Origin: Gnetum montanum
Taxonomy: Eukaryota > Streptophyta > Gnetopsida > Gnetales > Gnetaceae
Reading direction: 5' to 3'
Assembly: GCA_015680685.1 (NCBI GenBank)
Contig: MNCI01010150.1
Coordinates: 285,473-349,472, forward strand
DNA: 64,000 nt
Shown here: piece after piece, positions 1 through 12,156 of the stretch
Layout: each line of letters starts with the position of its first letter
Numbering within the stretch: position 1 is the first letter of the stretch
The notes under the pieces: generated by a model
What the model saw: only the letters and a program-made list of their open reading frames with translations
Databases searched by the model: none
Told to the model about the DNA's origin: nothing
Made by a program: the position numbers and the translations under genes

Positions 1-417
1 CATAAATTAGGGCATAAATAATGGGATTGTAATGTTAAGTATTATCATATGAATAGTTGGTCATATCATAGGACTCGCTGGTCTTATCAAAGTGCACCAA
101 GAAAGGACTTTTTGTAGGATCATAGGAGAGATTGAACATCAACTCAAAAGAACAAAGGAATCAAGAAAGAATGGAGAATTAAAATGCAAGAACAAGGGAA
201 CTAGGAAACTCTCACTAACAAATTTATGAGAGGAAGTCACACCTTGGACATTGAAAAAGTTTGGTTGAGAAAAGAATCCTCAAAAGAGAAAATTTCTTCT
301 CTATCTCTGTGACTACCTTCAATTTTTGACAAAATAGTAGGTAGGCAGACATAATCTTTTATTCTTGTAAGCATCTATTAAGAGTATAGTCCTTGGAAGC
401 TTTTCCCAAACCTCATC

Positions 418-914
418 CTATTGAGCCTCTCTCAGATAGATCTTTGCAAAGATGTCTGCCCCCTCTGGCTTGGACTGATTCTTCTTCACGTCTGCTTTCC
501 GAATTCTTTGCCTTCGCGCTTCATCAGAACACAACCTTCTGTGCAAAACACTTGTGCTGCATCCTACAACAGTATGTAATTCTGATTTTGAAGAAGGCTC
601 AATAACTGAACAAGGGACTTTGGTCGGCCCTCCGCGAAGCATATACCGATAGGATCCATTTGTGGAACTTTCCTTGGATGGCAATGGATCATGTTGCACC
701 TTGACGCCGGCAGTTTGCTTCCGTATTTCTACAGCCACAGCATGTGCTTTAATCTTATTTGCCCTCTGGCATCCTCTAATTTTGCAAGTTTCTGAAAAGA
801 AGTCCAAATTGAGCTCGGTACCTGGTCCTTCTTCTTCAGCAAAGGTATTCTCTTTGAAGGCTTGACGGGAGCAGAAGTTCGAATTGGAGGAACATCTGCA
901 ATTTTTCTGCCCAT
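418..914 (-). CDS. Candidate host gene fragment, unknown product
   Basis: Two overlapping minus-strand frames read like coding sequence. The first starts at 914 (MGRKIADVPPIRTS...), is Lys/Pro-rich and runs to about 808. The second runs from 807 to a stop at 418 and is basic (129 codons; RRLCSDEARRQRIRKADVKK near its end). They look like one gene with a frameshift or a splice near 808-830, where both GT and AG candidates are visible. Base composition is richer in G+C than the flanks, and a TATA-like segment lies upstream on the same strand (1567-1688). I do not recognise the family and see no named domain. It may be an exon pair of a live gene, a captured fragment or a pseudogene; RNA evidence would decide. 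Confidence 0.35.
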
Positions 915-1566
915 AGTTCTGCGATGCGTTCTGTTGAGTTTCTGCAGATCTAAATCAAGTAATCCTATGACATTCTGTGATCAGTTCAGTTTCCCTGATT
1001 TTAGCTAAGATGGCCTTAGTCTTCTGCGTAACAGGTTTGTTTTCTAGGGTTTTCGAATGAGTGCAAATCATTATAGTTGTTTCAGTCTTCTGCAGATGTG
1101 CTAGATTCTGCATGGTTTAGAACGAGTTTGGATTCTGCTAGCCTCAAATTTCGCAGATCGCGGTTTCACAACATCAGAATTCCTAACACTGGTGCCTTGT
1201 TTTCTAGCCATGAAAAAGAAAATTTTCCTTCAATCTAGCTTTGAACGGTGAAATCCTAAAATTCTAAACGCTGAAACTCCGAAGGAAAAAATAAGAAACA
1301 GAAATTGCAGCTTCAATGGAGAGCTTTAGAATAAATACTACCTACCTACCTCAAGCAGGCAGAAACGATATCCAAAGACCCCCAAGGATGAGGCCAATGC
1401 CAACGCCAACGCCAACGGGAAGCTAGATGTTGGTAAGCAGATCGATCGAAATCAGCTCTGCAAAAATTGCAAGCAATGTATTGAGTCCTGTAATGCAATG
1501 CAATGCTTCGGAAAATTGAATTGCAAGCAGACTGAATGCAAATCCAAAACTCTTTGCAGCAATGCT
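915..1566. other. Putative 5' leader/intron region, no clear gene
   Basis: Lies between the candidate minus-strand gene and its TATA-like segment, so it may be 5' UTR and intron. It contains a short GCCAAC-type hexamer repeat at about 1393-1416 and pyrimidine-rich stretches that could serve as acceptors on the minus strand. A 60-codon minus ORF at 1423-1605 has no recognisable features. Confidence 0.3.
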
Positions 1567-1688
1567 AAATCGAAATAAGTGATTTCCACGATTTATAGAG
1601 TGCACATCAAAACTTCAACGGACGGGTGTCCTGATTTTCGGTATCCTGGTAAATCGAAATAAGTGATTTCCGCTATTTATAGAGTGCA
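1567..1688 (-). promoter_or_regulatory. Duplicated TATA-box segment (minus strand)
   Basis: A block of about 38 bp at 1567-1604 is repeated 84 bp further on at 1651-1688. On the minus strand each copy reads CACTCTATAAAT; the distal copy has the consensus TATAAATA (1674-1681) and the proximal copy TATAAATC (1590-1597). Both face the candidate gene at 418-914. The duplication is seen directly; promoter function is inferred. Confidence 0.4.
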
Positions 1689-1691
1689 GAC

Positions 1692-2149
1692 AGTGTCCTG
1701 GCACATTTTTGGCCAACGCCCCAAACTAACTCGTTAAACAGGTGGTTTTGGAGTGCCGTTCCTGAGATTCCATTCCAGAATTGTATTTGAAAATTTGTTT
1801 GGGTTAAGTTTGTTCCATATAGTTTTATGAAGATGAATCTCCAAGTTCATGTTAAGTCCACTATTTATTTATTTATTTATTCATGTTGGGTCCACAATGA
1901 GTTTGATTTTGGGAGGCAATGTTAAGTTATATAAAGTTTTAATTGGATTATATATCTTGTGGGTGTACATATATTTCACTTATTTTGGGTTCCAACACCC
2001 CCTCATTTTTAAAAAAATCTAATCAAATTTCACCATTTGAGGTAAAATATCCTTGTATTCATGAGTTTGTAAACTCAACATCTCTACAAATTCAATATCC
2101 ACGGGTAACTATTATGAGCTTTAAATAATTTTTCAAAATTATAAATTAA
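1692..2149. other. AT-rich intergenic DNA
   Basis: No gene seen. It contains an ATTT tetranucleotide run at about 1861-1882. Confidence 0.5.
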
Positions 2150-3230
2150 ATTTTCAAAATTATTTTTCCTCTTTCTATTCAAACCATAGAGGCTATAAGC
2201 TTCTTTCCAAGTAATCCATTATCATGCATATGTAGACAAGAAATTGCAGTGATACCAAATTTGCTCCAAGTGGTACATAATCTAGATGCATTAGTAGCCC
2301 AAGCTCCTTCATTAAAAGGTAGCTACCATAGGCTAGTTTGCTTAAGCATATCTTCTAAAACTATAATATGATTGTAATTTTAATATTTACTAAGCTTGAA
2401 CCATGTCTTCCAAAATTATTTAAGAATTGAAGAACCAAGAATAGAAATGGCGAGAGAAAAAAGAAGATAGTTAAGAAAGTTATTAGAAGACCAACGTTTA
2501 TTATTTTTAAGTTTTCCTTACATATTTTTATTTCTTAAAAGGAGCATCCAAACATTATCTCTATTAATGCATTTTGCAATCTATTTTTCTATAAGAGAAA
2601 CACCTTGGTTATAACAATTAATGAGGTTGTGTCCTCCATCTTTTTTGCTACCAGTGCAAATATCCCAAGGAACTCTAGAAAAACCTTTTCTGTGTTGCTT
2701 AGTAGACTAAAGAAACCAATAGATAATACAATCAATTCTGTCATAAGAAGTTTTAAAAGGAGTAATAAGCATGAGTTGATTGAAGTATTTGCTTAATAAC
2801 TAAAACTTTGTTAGAAAGGGTGAGCTTTTTTTTTTCATTTATTAAGTTTCTTTTCAATTTTATCAACCACATAATTCCATAAAATAGTAAGGTTAGGCTT
2901 AAAAGAAAAAGGTGTTTTTAAAGATTTTGAAGATAGAATCTTTTTTCAAGATTTCTCAACAATTGATAATAAATCACTAATTAATATTTCTATTACAATA
3001 AACAACAAATTTTTGTCCATTGATTTGAGAGCCAAATAGCATGCAATACTCATCCACCCAAGCTAAAATTGTATCAATATGTTGTAGAGAATTGTTGATA
3101 AAAAAAGAAGCATATCCAAAGTGCATGTTAAGCAATTGCATACCTTCATCATCAATTGAAATTCCTTTAATGATATTCCTTTGTAAATCATTATAAAATT
3201 TCATTTGATCCTGTCTTAAGCTTTAACATA
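2150..3230 (-). pseudogene. LINE (non-LTR) reverse transcriptase, C-terminal part
   Basis: Read on the minus strand, 3204-2977 gives the end of an RT palm and thumb of L1-type plant LINEs: a GISI block, then LLNMHFGYASFF where the family has the F-A-D-D catalytic box, then a segment ending GSQINGQK (usual form SGxKINxxK). Downstream (2976-2150), with many in-frame stops, come the typical post-RT blocks: PFSFKPNLTILWN, LNKWKKK-like, and a WDTCxxKKxGGxxLIN-like motif near 2650. The catalytic aspartates are gone and stops are frequent, so it is dead. The 5' part is missing; the fragment abuts the gag remnant of M0 at about 3230-3245. Confidence 0.7.
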
Positions 3231-3244
3231 ATGTAACTTAATAA

Positions 3245-4545
3245 AAGCAATGTTTTGGTTAGTATCTCCTACATCTTATCTATCCTTACTTCAAGCTCAG
3301 CCATAGAATTTTGTATTCACAAGGTTTGTTGTGAAATCACCTCATCAAGAGCTACCTCTTTTTCCTCATCATAGATATGGATCCTCTTCTTTTGAAAAGT
3401 TGGATCCTAGTTATATTCCTCTACATTCTTTGATTTACATAGCTCTCCTTCTTCTTTTTCCACCCACTTGACTAGCCTTTGTATATGATGGGCTCTCGAT
3501 TCGAATAATTGACCCTAAGCATAAATCCCAAGGGTCTTCCTTATTTCATTATGAAGCCCATCTATGATGTGGAAAAGCTAATCTTTTTTAGAGAAATCAT
3601 GGTGTGGACATCTATGTAGTAGAGAATAGCATCTATGCAAGGCCACATTACGGGATTCATGTTTTTATTACTTCCATGCTTGGATTTATTTTCTCAAGTT
3701 GGACACTCTTTCATAGGTTTGATATTTTTTATTGAAGAGATTTAGCATTGTGAACCACATATGGATAGAATCTAGTTCCAACGATCTATACCAACTTTCA
3801 ACTTCTTCTATTAGTGTCCTAGGAAAGAGCTTAAGCTTTTATCACTTATGTTTGATCAATATTCTTCAAGGCGTAGGCATCATGGAAGACTTGTAAATGA
3901 TGTTGTGGATTAGAATTATAGCCTCCCTTAAATTTAGGAATGTATCCATTTCAATCCATTTGATGCAACTATCCTTTTGATGCCTTTGAGGTATTTGATC
4001 TACCTCCCTAATCTGTGGCATGTTCCTAGTAGCCAACATGGGTTCATCTTCACTAGACATGTTGTGGTGAGAATCTCTATTTCTATTTTTCTAATATTGA
4101 TGATCTTGCCTAGGCTCACTTTGATGTCTTTTATCTTTCCCTTGCATTCTATTTCTATTTTCATCTTGACCCCTTTGTGGAGCTGTATCTCTATACCTAC
4201 GTTCATCTTTGTTAGAACTAGACGTTGAAGAGGAAGAGAAAGATTGAGAAGTAGGAGAATCATCATGGCTCATATATCTTCCCCCATTATCCCTTAATTT
4301 ATCTCTTCTAGGTTTAGAGAAGGTGCTAGGCCTTGAGGTCCTCCTTATTCTAGGACTTATTCCATATCCTCTAGGATATCTGCACTAGTTGAACATAGTC
4401 CTTACTTGTAGTACGGGTTGAAATGAGCATATGAAACCCTTGCTTGATGTTGTTCACTCCAATTCTCTTCAATATAGAACCTACCATTCTTTCTATAATT
4501 GTTTTCATCATACAATGCATTATTGGTCCTATGTGAAGAAGACAT
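3245..4545 (-). pseudogene. gag of M0, decayed
   Basis: The start ATG is at 4545-4543 and begins M-S-S-S-H-R, like the gag starts of P3 (31100) and M3 (51290). The C-terminal part (3480-3245) contains an acidic stretch followed by a VISQQTL block that is nearly identical in P1 gag (21111 on). Many UAG/UAA codons stand where the relatives have Gln or Trp. Gag is the structural protein that would assemble the cytoplasmic virus-like particle; no CCHC zinc knuckle is visible, which is common in this lineage. Confidence 0.7.
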
Positions 4546-4656
4546 GTTTTTAATGTGTGTGACTTAAAATATAATATTAATATTTTCTAAAAGATAAATC
4601 ATTAATACTTTCATAGTGATCATGTATAATATAACTAATCTAGATAACTAGCACGA

Positions 4657-4674
4657 TCCTCAACAACAGTACCA
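4657..4674 (-). promoter_or_regulatory. Primer binding site of M0 (tRNA-Asp type)
   Basis: The minus strand reads TGGTACTGTTGTTGAGGA, one base inside the LTR edge. It differs from the complement of the plant tRNA-Asp 3' end (TGGCGCCGTTGCCGGGGA) only by transitions. Confidence 0.65.
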
Positions 4675-4675
4675 A

Positions 4676-5705
4676 TGATGAGTAGCGAGTACCCCTTATG
4701 CCCAACCATACAAATCACAAGCATTCACACATGATCCAATTGAATTCCATGGATTGGACTAGTTGTGCATCTAGATTGTTAATCATTGATCGCAGTTCAC
4801 TGTCTTTCCACTTGGACTAATGGTAGCTTTGTCACATATGGTTTAGTCCACATTAAGGCATATGATTGTTGATGTTGTTTGGCATGATGCTAATCCTAAC
4901 GATAATAGAAAAATTAATTATTTAATCTAATTAACAATGAGAAGATAATTCTAAACTAGCCTATGGATAATGAGTGTCCATTATTCCCAACTTGCCTTAC
5001 ACATCCTGAACCCATGTATCCACTACTGGGATTATCAAGCGTTATGCTACTAGGTGAACCAAGCAATAACACTACTAGGATTACAAAGGAAATACATGTT
5101 TACACTTGAAACTAGTCACACTCATTTTTCTAATTGATTAAGATGCATGGAAATGTAAATATTAACTAAGTATATAAAATGTAAATATTAACTAACTACA
5201 TGTAAAGTAAAATTGCATAAAAAGTAAATCTATTCTAAGTTAAAGTGTTGCAATAAATAAGAATCAATCTCAATCTTATTATCATTCATGGAATGTGTCC
5301 AAGTACATTGCCACTCGAATAATACATCATACAAGTAACTCGAATCCAGACTACGAGCACTCACTAACTATTCTCCAAAACTATAGAATAAAACTGCAAG
5401 GTTTTGGCTTCTCTATTAACAAAGGAATGTCAAATACATAGTGGGAGCACATGTATTTATGGGAAAAAATACATACTACGTCAACACATGCACCGATAGG
5501 ATTGCACAACACATACACGTCAATAGGACTACATTGATGCATACTTGTTGATGCAGCTATGATATGGCATCTACAACATTGCAAATGTGATGTAGCATCT
5601 ACAATGTAGGAGCTAGCTAAAATGCACCAACAAGGATGCTATAACATGCGATGTAGCATCTACAACATAGCATCTATGATATCTCAGCCAACTGATGCTT
5701 CATCA
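4676..5705 (-). repeat. 5' LTR of M0 (1030 bp)
   Basis: Bounded by the family's terminal inverted hexamers (TGATGA ... TCATCA). The left edge is fixed by the adjacent primer site. The edge block GAGTACCCC...CCCAACCATACAAATCAC is shared with the other LTRs of the window. Confidence 0.75.
5545..5690 (-). repeat. U3 repeats in the M0 LTR
   Basis: Several degenerate copies of GATGTAGCATCTACAA occur in the U3 end of the LTR, a place where plant LTRs often carry enhancer-like repeats. Confidence 0.45.
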
Positions 5706-6269
5706 CTTGCTATCTAAAGTTGCATTAAATAAGTAATGTACCTTATCTTTTCATAGGCATGCTCTTGATGTTATACCCTTGAGGTCATATCTTTAACTTT
5801 CTTTTGTAGTTGACTAGGCCTCTTTTTTCTTTTTTTTTATAATTTTTTTAATATTTTTCTACTTTTTAGAATTAAATATCAAAAATACATGCTTCATAAT
5901 TTTTAAGGGTAAAAAACTACATCTAATGATATGGGGTTAGGTACCTTCTTCAATTCCAAATCACTTTTTTTACAAGTACTAGGGAGCTATAATAAGGGAT
6001 TTAAAAATTATAAACTTAGCCCTTTATCATCCCAAAATATAAATAATTTTATAATGATGGCTAATCTTATGGTTCATTACCCATTTGGGTAGGTAAAATG
6101 GATGATAAACATGGAGTGAAAATACAAAAATCTTGTCATTGATTTAGATTTCTTTTCCCTTCAATAGGAAGATCTTTAAAATATTAAAAAAATTAAATTA
6201 TAAAAATAATTTCATCTCATTTTCATGGAACTTTACATCAGAACCCTCATATTATGCATTATTCCATGT
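5706..6269. other. AT-rich DNA, nothing recognised
   Basis: T- and A-runs at about 5822-5870; no coding signal seen on either strand. Confidence 0.5.
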
Positions 6270-7484
6270 TCATTTAGATTCTTTAGGATCTTCAAAGGCA
6301 TTTATAGCAATGGAAACAATCACTAAATTTATATTCAAGAAACTCTTCTTTTTCTTATCACTTGCAATGGCTAGTTGTAGTTCAGGTAGCTTCAAATCCT
6401 CCACAACTTCCATGTTCTTATAATCATTTGCACCATTGATAATATCCTTACCATTCATTGCATTACAAGGTTTAGCTTCAATCTATCATTGTTCCTTGAA
6501 GCTTTTGGAGCCACATTATTCATACCTTTTCTACTAATATTTTGCTTCATTTGCAATTAGGTGTACTTCTAGGCTATCATATATACCATCATGACACTTA
6601 TTCTACAAATTATTCTCACTTAACACCATCAATGTGCTGGCTATTGCTATCATCATTAAGCTTCCTCTTAATCTAAGCTCAGCCATGTCTATATAGCATG
6701 AGAAGATCACCAAGCTTAGTAGCACCATATTTGTCTATGTCTCCATGTCCTTCTCCATGTCCTCTCTAAGCCTCATGAATGGTCTTGAGTTGCTCACAAA
6801 CATGGCCACCTTCTTCATATTTTTTCTCATAATGACCGATAATGTGATCACCCAAAAAATCACTAGCATCATTAATTCCTTACAAGTAGAGCATTTTTTG
6901 GTTTTGCTATTCATACTCCTACTACTCATCCTCATGTACTTTACTACTTGAGCTCTATTTTATCAATCACCACTAGTGCTCTAGCCATAGTGTCTATGCT
7001 TCTATTAATGAAGGTCCTAGTGTGAGATTTTTTTCATTTAGTTTTGCAATTAGCACTTTGATTATTGTTAGGTACTTGGAATGTCTTGATGTCCCAAAGC
7101 ATTGATACAATTCTTAGCAATATTGTCCCTATAATTAGATGGATCAACGCCACCTATTTTGACAAGACCACTATCACCAATGAGAGGATTTCTATAAGGC
7201 TTAATTTGGAGTGGAACCATTCTAGATCTATAAATTAAATCTCTAAAAGAAGTCAGCCTTCTATTTTATATCAAGAACTAGATGCTTATATGGAGAGAAT
7301 ACAAGATTTGCAACAAGATCCTAGACCTCTGCACCATCATGTAGACAACCCTAGTTCTATTCAATAAGGCTATCAAGGTCATATCAATGGCCATGGTGAT
7401 TTTTGAAAATAGGTTACTTAGGATTACTTGTACTTTTGTAGTAGGAAGATCTCTTGATTCTTCTTCATCCATGATAAAAGCCAT
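6270..7484 (-). pseudogene. Decayed retroelement ORF, family not recognised
   Basis: On the minus strand the region holds a long coding-like frame broken mostly by UAG/UAA codons at positions that could have been Gln. Readable blocks include CLHDGAEV, DLVANLVFSPYKHL (about 7260-7330), then KVLIAKLNEKNLTLGPSLI (about 7000-7060) and a charged block DHIIGHYEKKYEEGGHVCEQ (about 6770-6850). An open 62-codon piece at 6458-6270 may be its 3' end. A tRNA-Met type primer site lies just upstream at 7691-7704, which makes this the first ORF (gag or equivalent) of an LTR element. I cannot assign it to copia, gypsy or another group. Confidence 0.45.
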
Positions 7485-7690
7485 GTTTTGTGAGGTGGAA
7501 GCACAACACTATAATTATGCACTTAACTTTCAATTATAAAGAAAAAATCATATCATAGTAATGGATGAATGAAAATTAAATCTATCTATCATATTGAGTT
7601 CGCAACACAATGATTTTGCAAAAAGATACAAGGATGAAATAATTAGGATCCTCTACTTAGGCTATAAAACTAGCACAAAATTTAACTACT

Positions 7691-7704
7691 CAGCTCAAAT
7701 ACCA
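7691..7704 (-). promoter_or_regulatory. Primer binding site, tRNA-Met type
   Basis: The minus strand reads TGGTATTTGAGCTG, against the common plant initiator-Met site TGGTATCAGAGC. It precedes a TGAAAGGG edge at 7707 that would be the inner end of the 5' LTR of the element above. The other LTR edge could not be fixed. Confidence 0.5.
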
Positions 7705-7706
7705 AA

Positions 7707-10700
7707 TGAAAGGGATTGAAAGAATTAGGAGAAATGAGTAAATAGAGAATAAGAAATATTAAAGTAATCATACATTAAATTCCATGATGGATCAAGAAAT
7801 AATGCATAACAAATGAGGAGTTATTCCAAACCCCCAACCAAACCAAGGTAAGTAGTGAGGCACCACATTTCATTAGCATAGCTTTATATTTATACATGTA
7901 GCCTTAAAACCATGCTTCTAAAATAGTTTTTGATCAATCCCTTATTCATAGAAATCTTCTCTCATCATGTATCCCATTATTTATGGGATTACTCTCTATC
8001 TTATATGCCATAAATTGATACATGAATATCATCCTCTATATTCAACATTTTGCCACATGCAACTGTATTTGAGATATGACATTATCTTCAAAACACAAGT
8101 ATAAATTCCTCCACTGTAGCAATGGGTCTATTTTAACTTATAAAGGATCTGAGAAGGCCTCCACTGGGAGTGTTGAGACCCATATTAGGGCTATGCATAC
8201 CCTTATGAGGGTTGTACAATAAGAATTAAAGGCCCCTATAAAGGGAGTTCAATCATTTACATTACTCAGGACTCATTTTGTGTATATTATTGGCTAAAAT
8301 ATAAAGGCAATGAGTAAAGATTAAGAATTCATCATAATAATCAATTCTAAACTTTGTAAGGTTGAATTTTCAGGCAAAGGAAAGCATAATCAGATATGAC
8401 ATATAAAAGTAACTAATAAAGAAAGTAACCCTATCAAGAATAAAGGATAGAAAATAAAGTCAAGACCATGATTACATCATAATGATAAAGAAAGATAACT
8501 GATGAAGTCTTGAAGCAAGAAAGAATAAGTTTCATGCTCTTAAAATTCACAAGGAAAGAAAGGAAAGTTACTATTTAGATATAGAAAGAAAATTTATAAT
8601 CACTCTTGAATTTATAAATATGAAAGATTAAGTCAATGAACTAATGCTTAAAGAGGAGTGTTAGAGCAAATTCTTATGTTAGGATACAATCATTAGTTTC
8701 TTAACTTAATCTATTAGCAATTACAAATGGTCATGATGGTTTAGTGAAGAGTCACAACTCCTTATAAATATAAAAGATTGCAAGTTCTCACTTTGTAATA
8801 TAAGGATAATAAGGAAGAAATAGATAAGAAAATCAAGTTAAATAAGATTAGATAATATGGAACAAGAAAGGAATAACAACAAATAATAATGTTTGTAATA
8901 CAATGAGATTATGAATCACAATGTTTCATAAAACTATGAAAGATCAAACAAGAGTATGTAATAGTGAAGGAACATGTCACAAAGCACAAGAGTTATAACA
9001 AGAACCTAAGTTCCATAAACCAAAAGGTAAAAGAAGGGACTTGAATAACAAAAGTAGAAGGATTCAATTTCGTAAATAGGACAAGAAGATCCAAAAGTAA
9101 GTCATATGTAATCTAGTCTAACTTCTTAAAGAGGAAGAGAAGATCATCCACAAGGTTACAATGGAATCATAGAAGAAAGACTATAAAGAAGAGATAGGCT
9201 ATTATTAAGTTAGTAGTTTGTAACTAATCAAGCTATGGATCTTCAAGAAATCAAAGAAGACCTAGCCCATGTAAGACTGATGAACTAGAAAAACTTCCAT
9301 AAAGACCTATCATAAATAATAGGATAAATGCAAGCATTGTAAGAATGTAGATAAAAAGAAGAAAATACTTATGAAGAATTCTTTCATAAATTTCACTAAA
9401 GTTAAGTCAATAAGGACTTAATAAAGTTCAAGAGAAGTTTGTGAAGTTAAGTTCAAAATGAACTTAACAAAGTATAGTGAACAATCATAAGTATGTTATA
9501 TCTCATGATAGACAAGTAAATATGAACTAAAAGAAGATGCATCACTAGAAAGAGCATCATCACTGAAGCACAAGAATTTCTTAGTAAGGAAGAATTTGGA
9601 GATACACCAAGCTCAAAGATGATGTTATAGAGAACCAAAATAAGGAATGAATATCAACTTATGAAATTAGTACAACATAACTCTATTCATCATAAAAAGA
9701 TTCATTAGCAACAAAGTTAGTAAGATTTACGATACTTAGAACTACCAATAATTACAAAAGATTGGTTATTAGTATGAAGAGAGCTACCATCTTATCTCTC
9801 CATGATATTGATATTACTATAGGTTATGAAAAGAAAATCTTCCTATAAAAGATCCTGAGGCATCAACATTATGTTATGGATGTTAAAAAAACTTTCACAT
9901 GGTATCAAAATGAAAATTTAACATTGCATAAGCATTGTAAAAATGTTTGAATACTCACCAAGAAAAGTAACCTAATGTCAAAATCCAAATAATTACACAT
10001 ATTATATATATATATGTACATATATTTAAAACAAACCCTAGGTGATGGGGAACCATATCCAAATCACTTAGCAAACGAGATAAAGGATCTAAGCCAAAAG
10101 AAGTTACTACAAAATAGGAATCTAAGATTGCTAAGAACTAAAATTACTAATTTTAAAATATGACTAAAATCATTAAAAATCACAAAAGAGAATATAAGAT
10201 CCTAAAGATCTTTTTAAACTCTAAAATCCCAAAAATGTAATCAGTTACTCTTTTTCAAACTTTTAGGAATTCTAAGAAGTCCTAGAAACTACATTTTTAT
10301 TGTTTTCACCATTTTTGAAATCTAAAAGATAAGGGTTACTTTTAAAAACATTGTTTATTATCATACGTGGCATCAAACTATGGTACAAAAATTTTTCATG
10401 ACATTCATTGCAATCTTGCACTAGTATTTTGATGGACTAGGAAGCTATTCTTGAAGTCTACAATCGCAAGTTTAAATTTTATCTTTTGGATTATTATTGT
10501 TCATGTTGTCTTAGAGTTCATACATATTAATTACAATTTAAAAAGCTAGTCCTAGAGTCCCAAAATTTTGCAGAATCGAATTAGAATTAAAATAAATCTA
10601 AGAAACACCAAAAATCTATTTCTAACTATTCAAAAAGATATAAATCATTATAAAAAAACTATATCTCCAAAAAAACCATGCATAGAATAACTAGATCTAG

Positions 10701-11857
10701 CATAAAAGCATTTCATTAAATAGTTGTTGAACAAATTGAAATCAACCAAAAACAAATGTGTATGTAACCAAAGCTCCAAAAACCAAAAACAAATGTGTAT
10801 GTAAGAAAAGTACCAAGTATTCACTACCCAAAAAATAGTGCTCCAAATAGGCTTCAAACCCTAGGAAAAATTGAAGATCAATGATGGAATCTATGCAAAT
10901 CCTAAAATGAGATCTAAAGTGAAGCATTTACCAAGCCCTTGAATAAGAATGTAGATCTAGATCTAGCTTCTTTCCAAGTTGGTAAGATCTTCCTCTATAA
11001 TTCTATCTCCCAAATATTTGTAATGCAATTGAATAATTTTTGATTGAATGATTACCTAGTAATTATGCTCATAAGGATATGGTATGATTGGGAAAAAAGG
11101 AAAAACTAAAATTAAAAAGAAAATACAGCTAATCTTAATATGTAAAATTAATTAAAAAATAAGATTCTAACATGGGCTTGTACCTAGCATTAACCAAATA
11201 AGTACTTCCCTTATGGGTTACCTAGTAGTTATGTCTGACTAATTCTAATAACAAGATCTAAGATCCAAACATAATTAACCAAGGTAGTAACACAAGACTC
11301 TCTAAACATAAACTAAAAATATATTAAAAACTAAAAAACATAGTTTTTTTTTTACAAAAATAATTTTCCTAGTAAATACAAAGTAGTCCTAATACTCAAT
11401 AACAAAGCTTATTACAAATTTGATATATTGGATATGATTTATCAATGAATCTAATTTTTCTCTCTTTTATTTTTCTCTAGTGAATCTAATTTCTCTAGAA
11501 ATCTTGTATGGGACATTTTATATTACTCCCAAATTCTTCAACCAATGTTGAAATTTTTGCTTCTTTTATTGATGTAAAAATTTCTATTAATTTTCAAAAT
11601 GTAGATTTGTAAATTGGTAAGAAAAAAGTTATGATTCCTTCTTCTAGTGATGTTAATATAACCAAGATACCTAATTTTTTTCTTCCTAATGATGTATATG
11701 AGTTACTTGTTGCTAAACTTTCATCATAAACTGTATTCATTCAAATTTTGGATTATGTACCTTGTAATTGAAGTTTCATTTCATAATTAAATGATATGAT
11801 GAAAAAACATGATAGCCAAGTGCTTTTATATTATTCTCATTATTTCTACTTATCAAG
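7707..11857. other. AT-rich DNA; possible LTR at the left end, otherwise no gene seen
   Basis: The first few hundred bases may be the LTR of the tRNA-Met element. CCCTATAAAGGG lies near 8231. An AT dinucleotide run sits at about 9986-10030. No coding blocks were recognised on either strand, and short ORFs here have low-complexity translations. Confidence 0.45.
10744..10804. repeat. Short tandem duplication
   Basis: AACCAAAAACAAATGTGTAT occurs twice, 37 bp apart (10744 and 10781). Confidence 0.6.
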
Positions 11858-12156
11858 TTAGACAATGCTTTAATGGTGTGCAACATGTCCTAGATATAGG
11901 ATCTTTTATACATAACCATGCAATGTTGATCATTCATAAGTGGGCTCCATATTTTCATTGTTGATGTGAAGGATATGCTAAAATTCTATGTTTCGTCAAG
12001 TTATATAATCTTCCATTTATTTTTTAAAAAGATGAGTAAGAAATTATTAGCCTTCTTGGTCCTATTAATCATATGGAGTCTATTTCTATAGCTTTTGATT
12101 TTCATAAACATTTCTTTATTAAAATCAACTTTCTCAATTATAAAAAGGAATAGGGA
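11858..12156 (+). pseudogene. LINE ORF1-like fragment (DUF4283-like)
   Basis: The plus strand reads, across several stops, a pattern typical of the DUF4283 domain found in plant LINE ORF1 proteins and their derivatives: a WAPYFHC segment, then VKLYNLPFIF followed by a stop at the expected W, then a DExEIISLLGPI-like helix and a final KINFL strand. Known plant proteins have the same order (W-x-P, then V-W-V-R-L-x-N-L-P-x-x-F-W, then I-x-x-x-L-G). It is a decayed fragment with no flanking RT seen. Confidence 0.35.

Larger units (their letters stand above)
3231..5705 (-). mobile_element. M0: truncated Tat/Athila-like LTR retrotransposon (gag + 5' LTR)
   Basis: A minus-strand fragment consisting of the 5' LTR (right), the primer binding site and most of gag. 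Protease, RT, integrase and the other LTR are absent; the left end abuts LINE sequence. Gag and LTR edge resemble those of P1, P3 and M3 in this window, so it is the same family. Confidence 0.8.

Noticed and set aside
4000-4273. Several ORFs on both strands in 3977-4273
   Set aside because: Frames overlapping the decayed gag linker of M0; low-complexity composition only.
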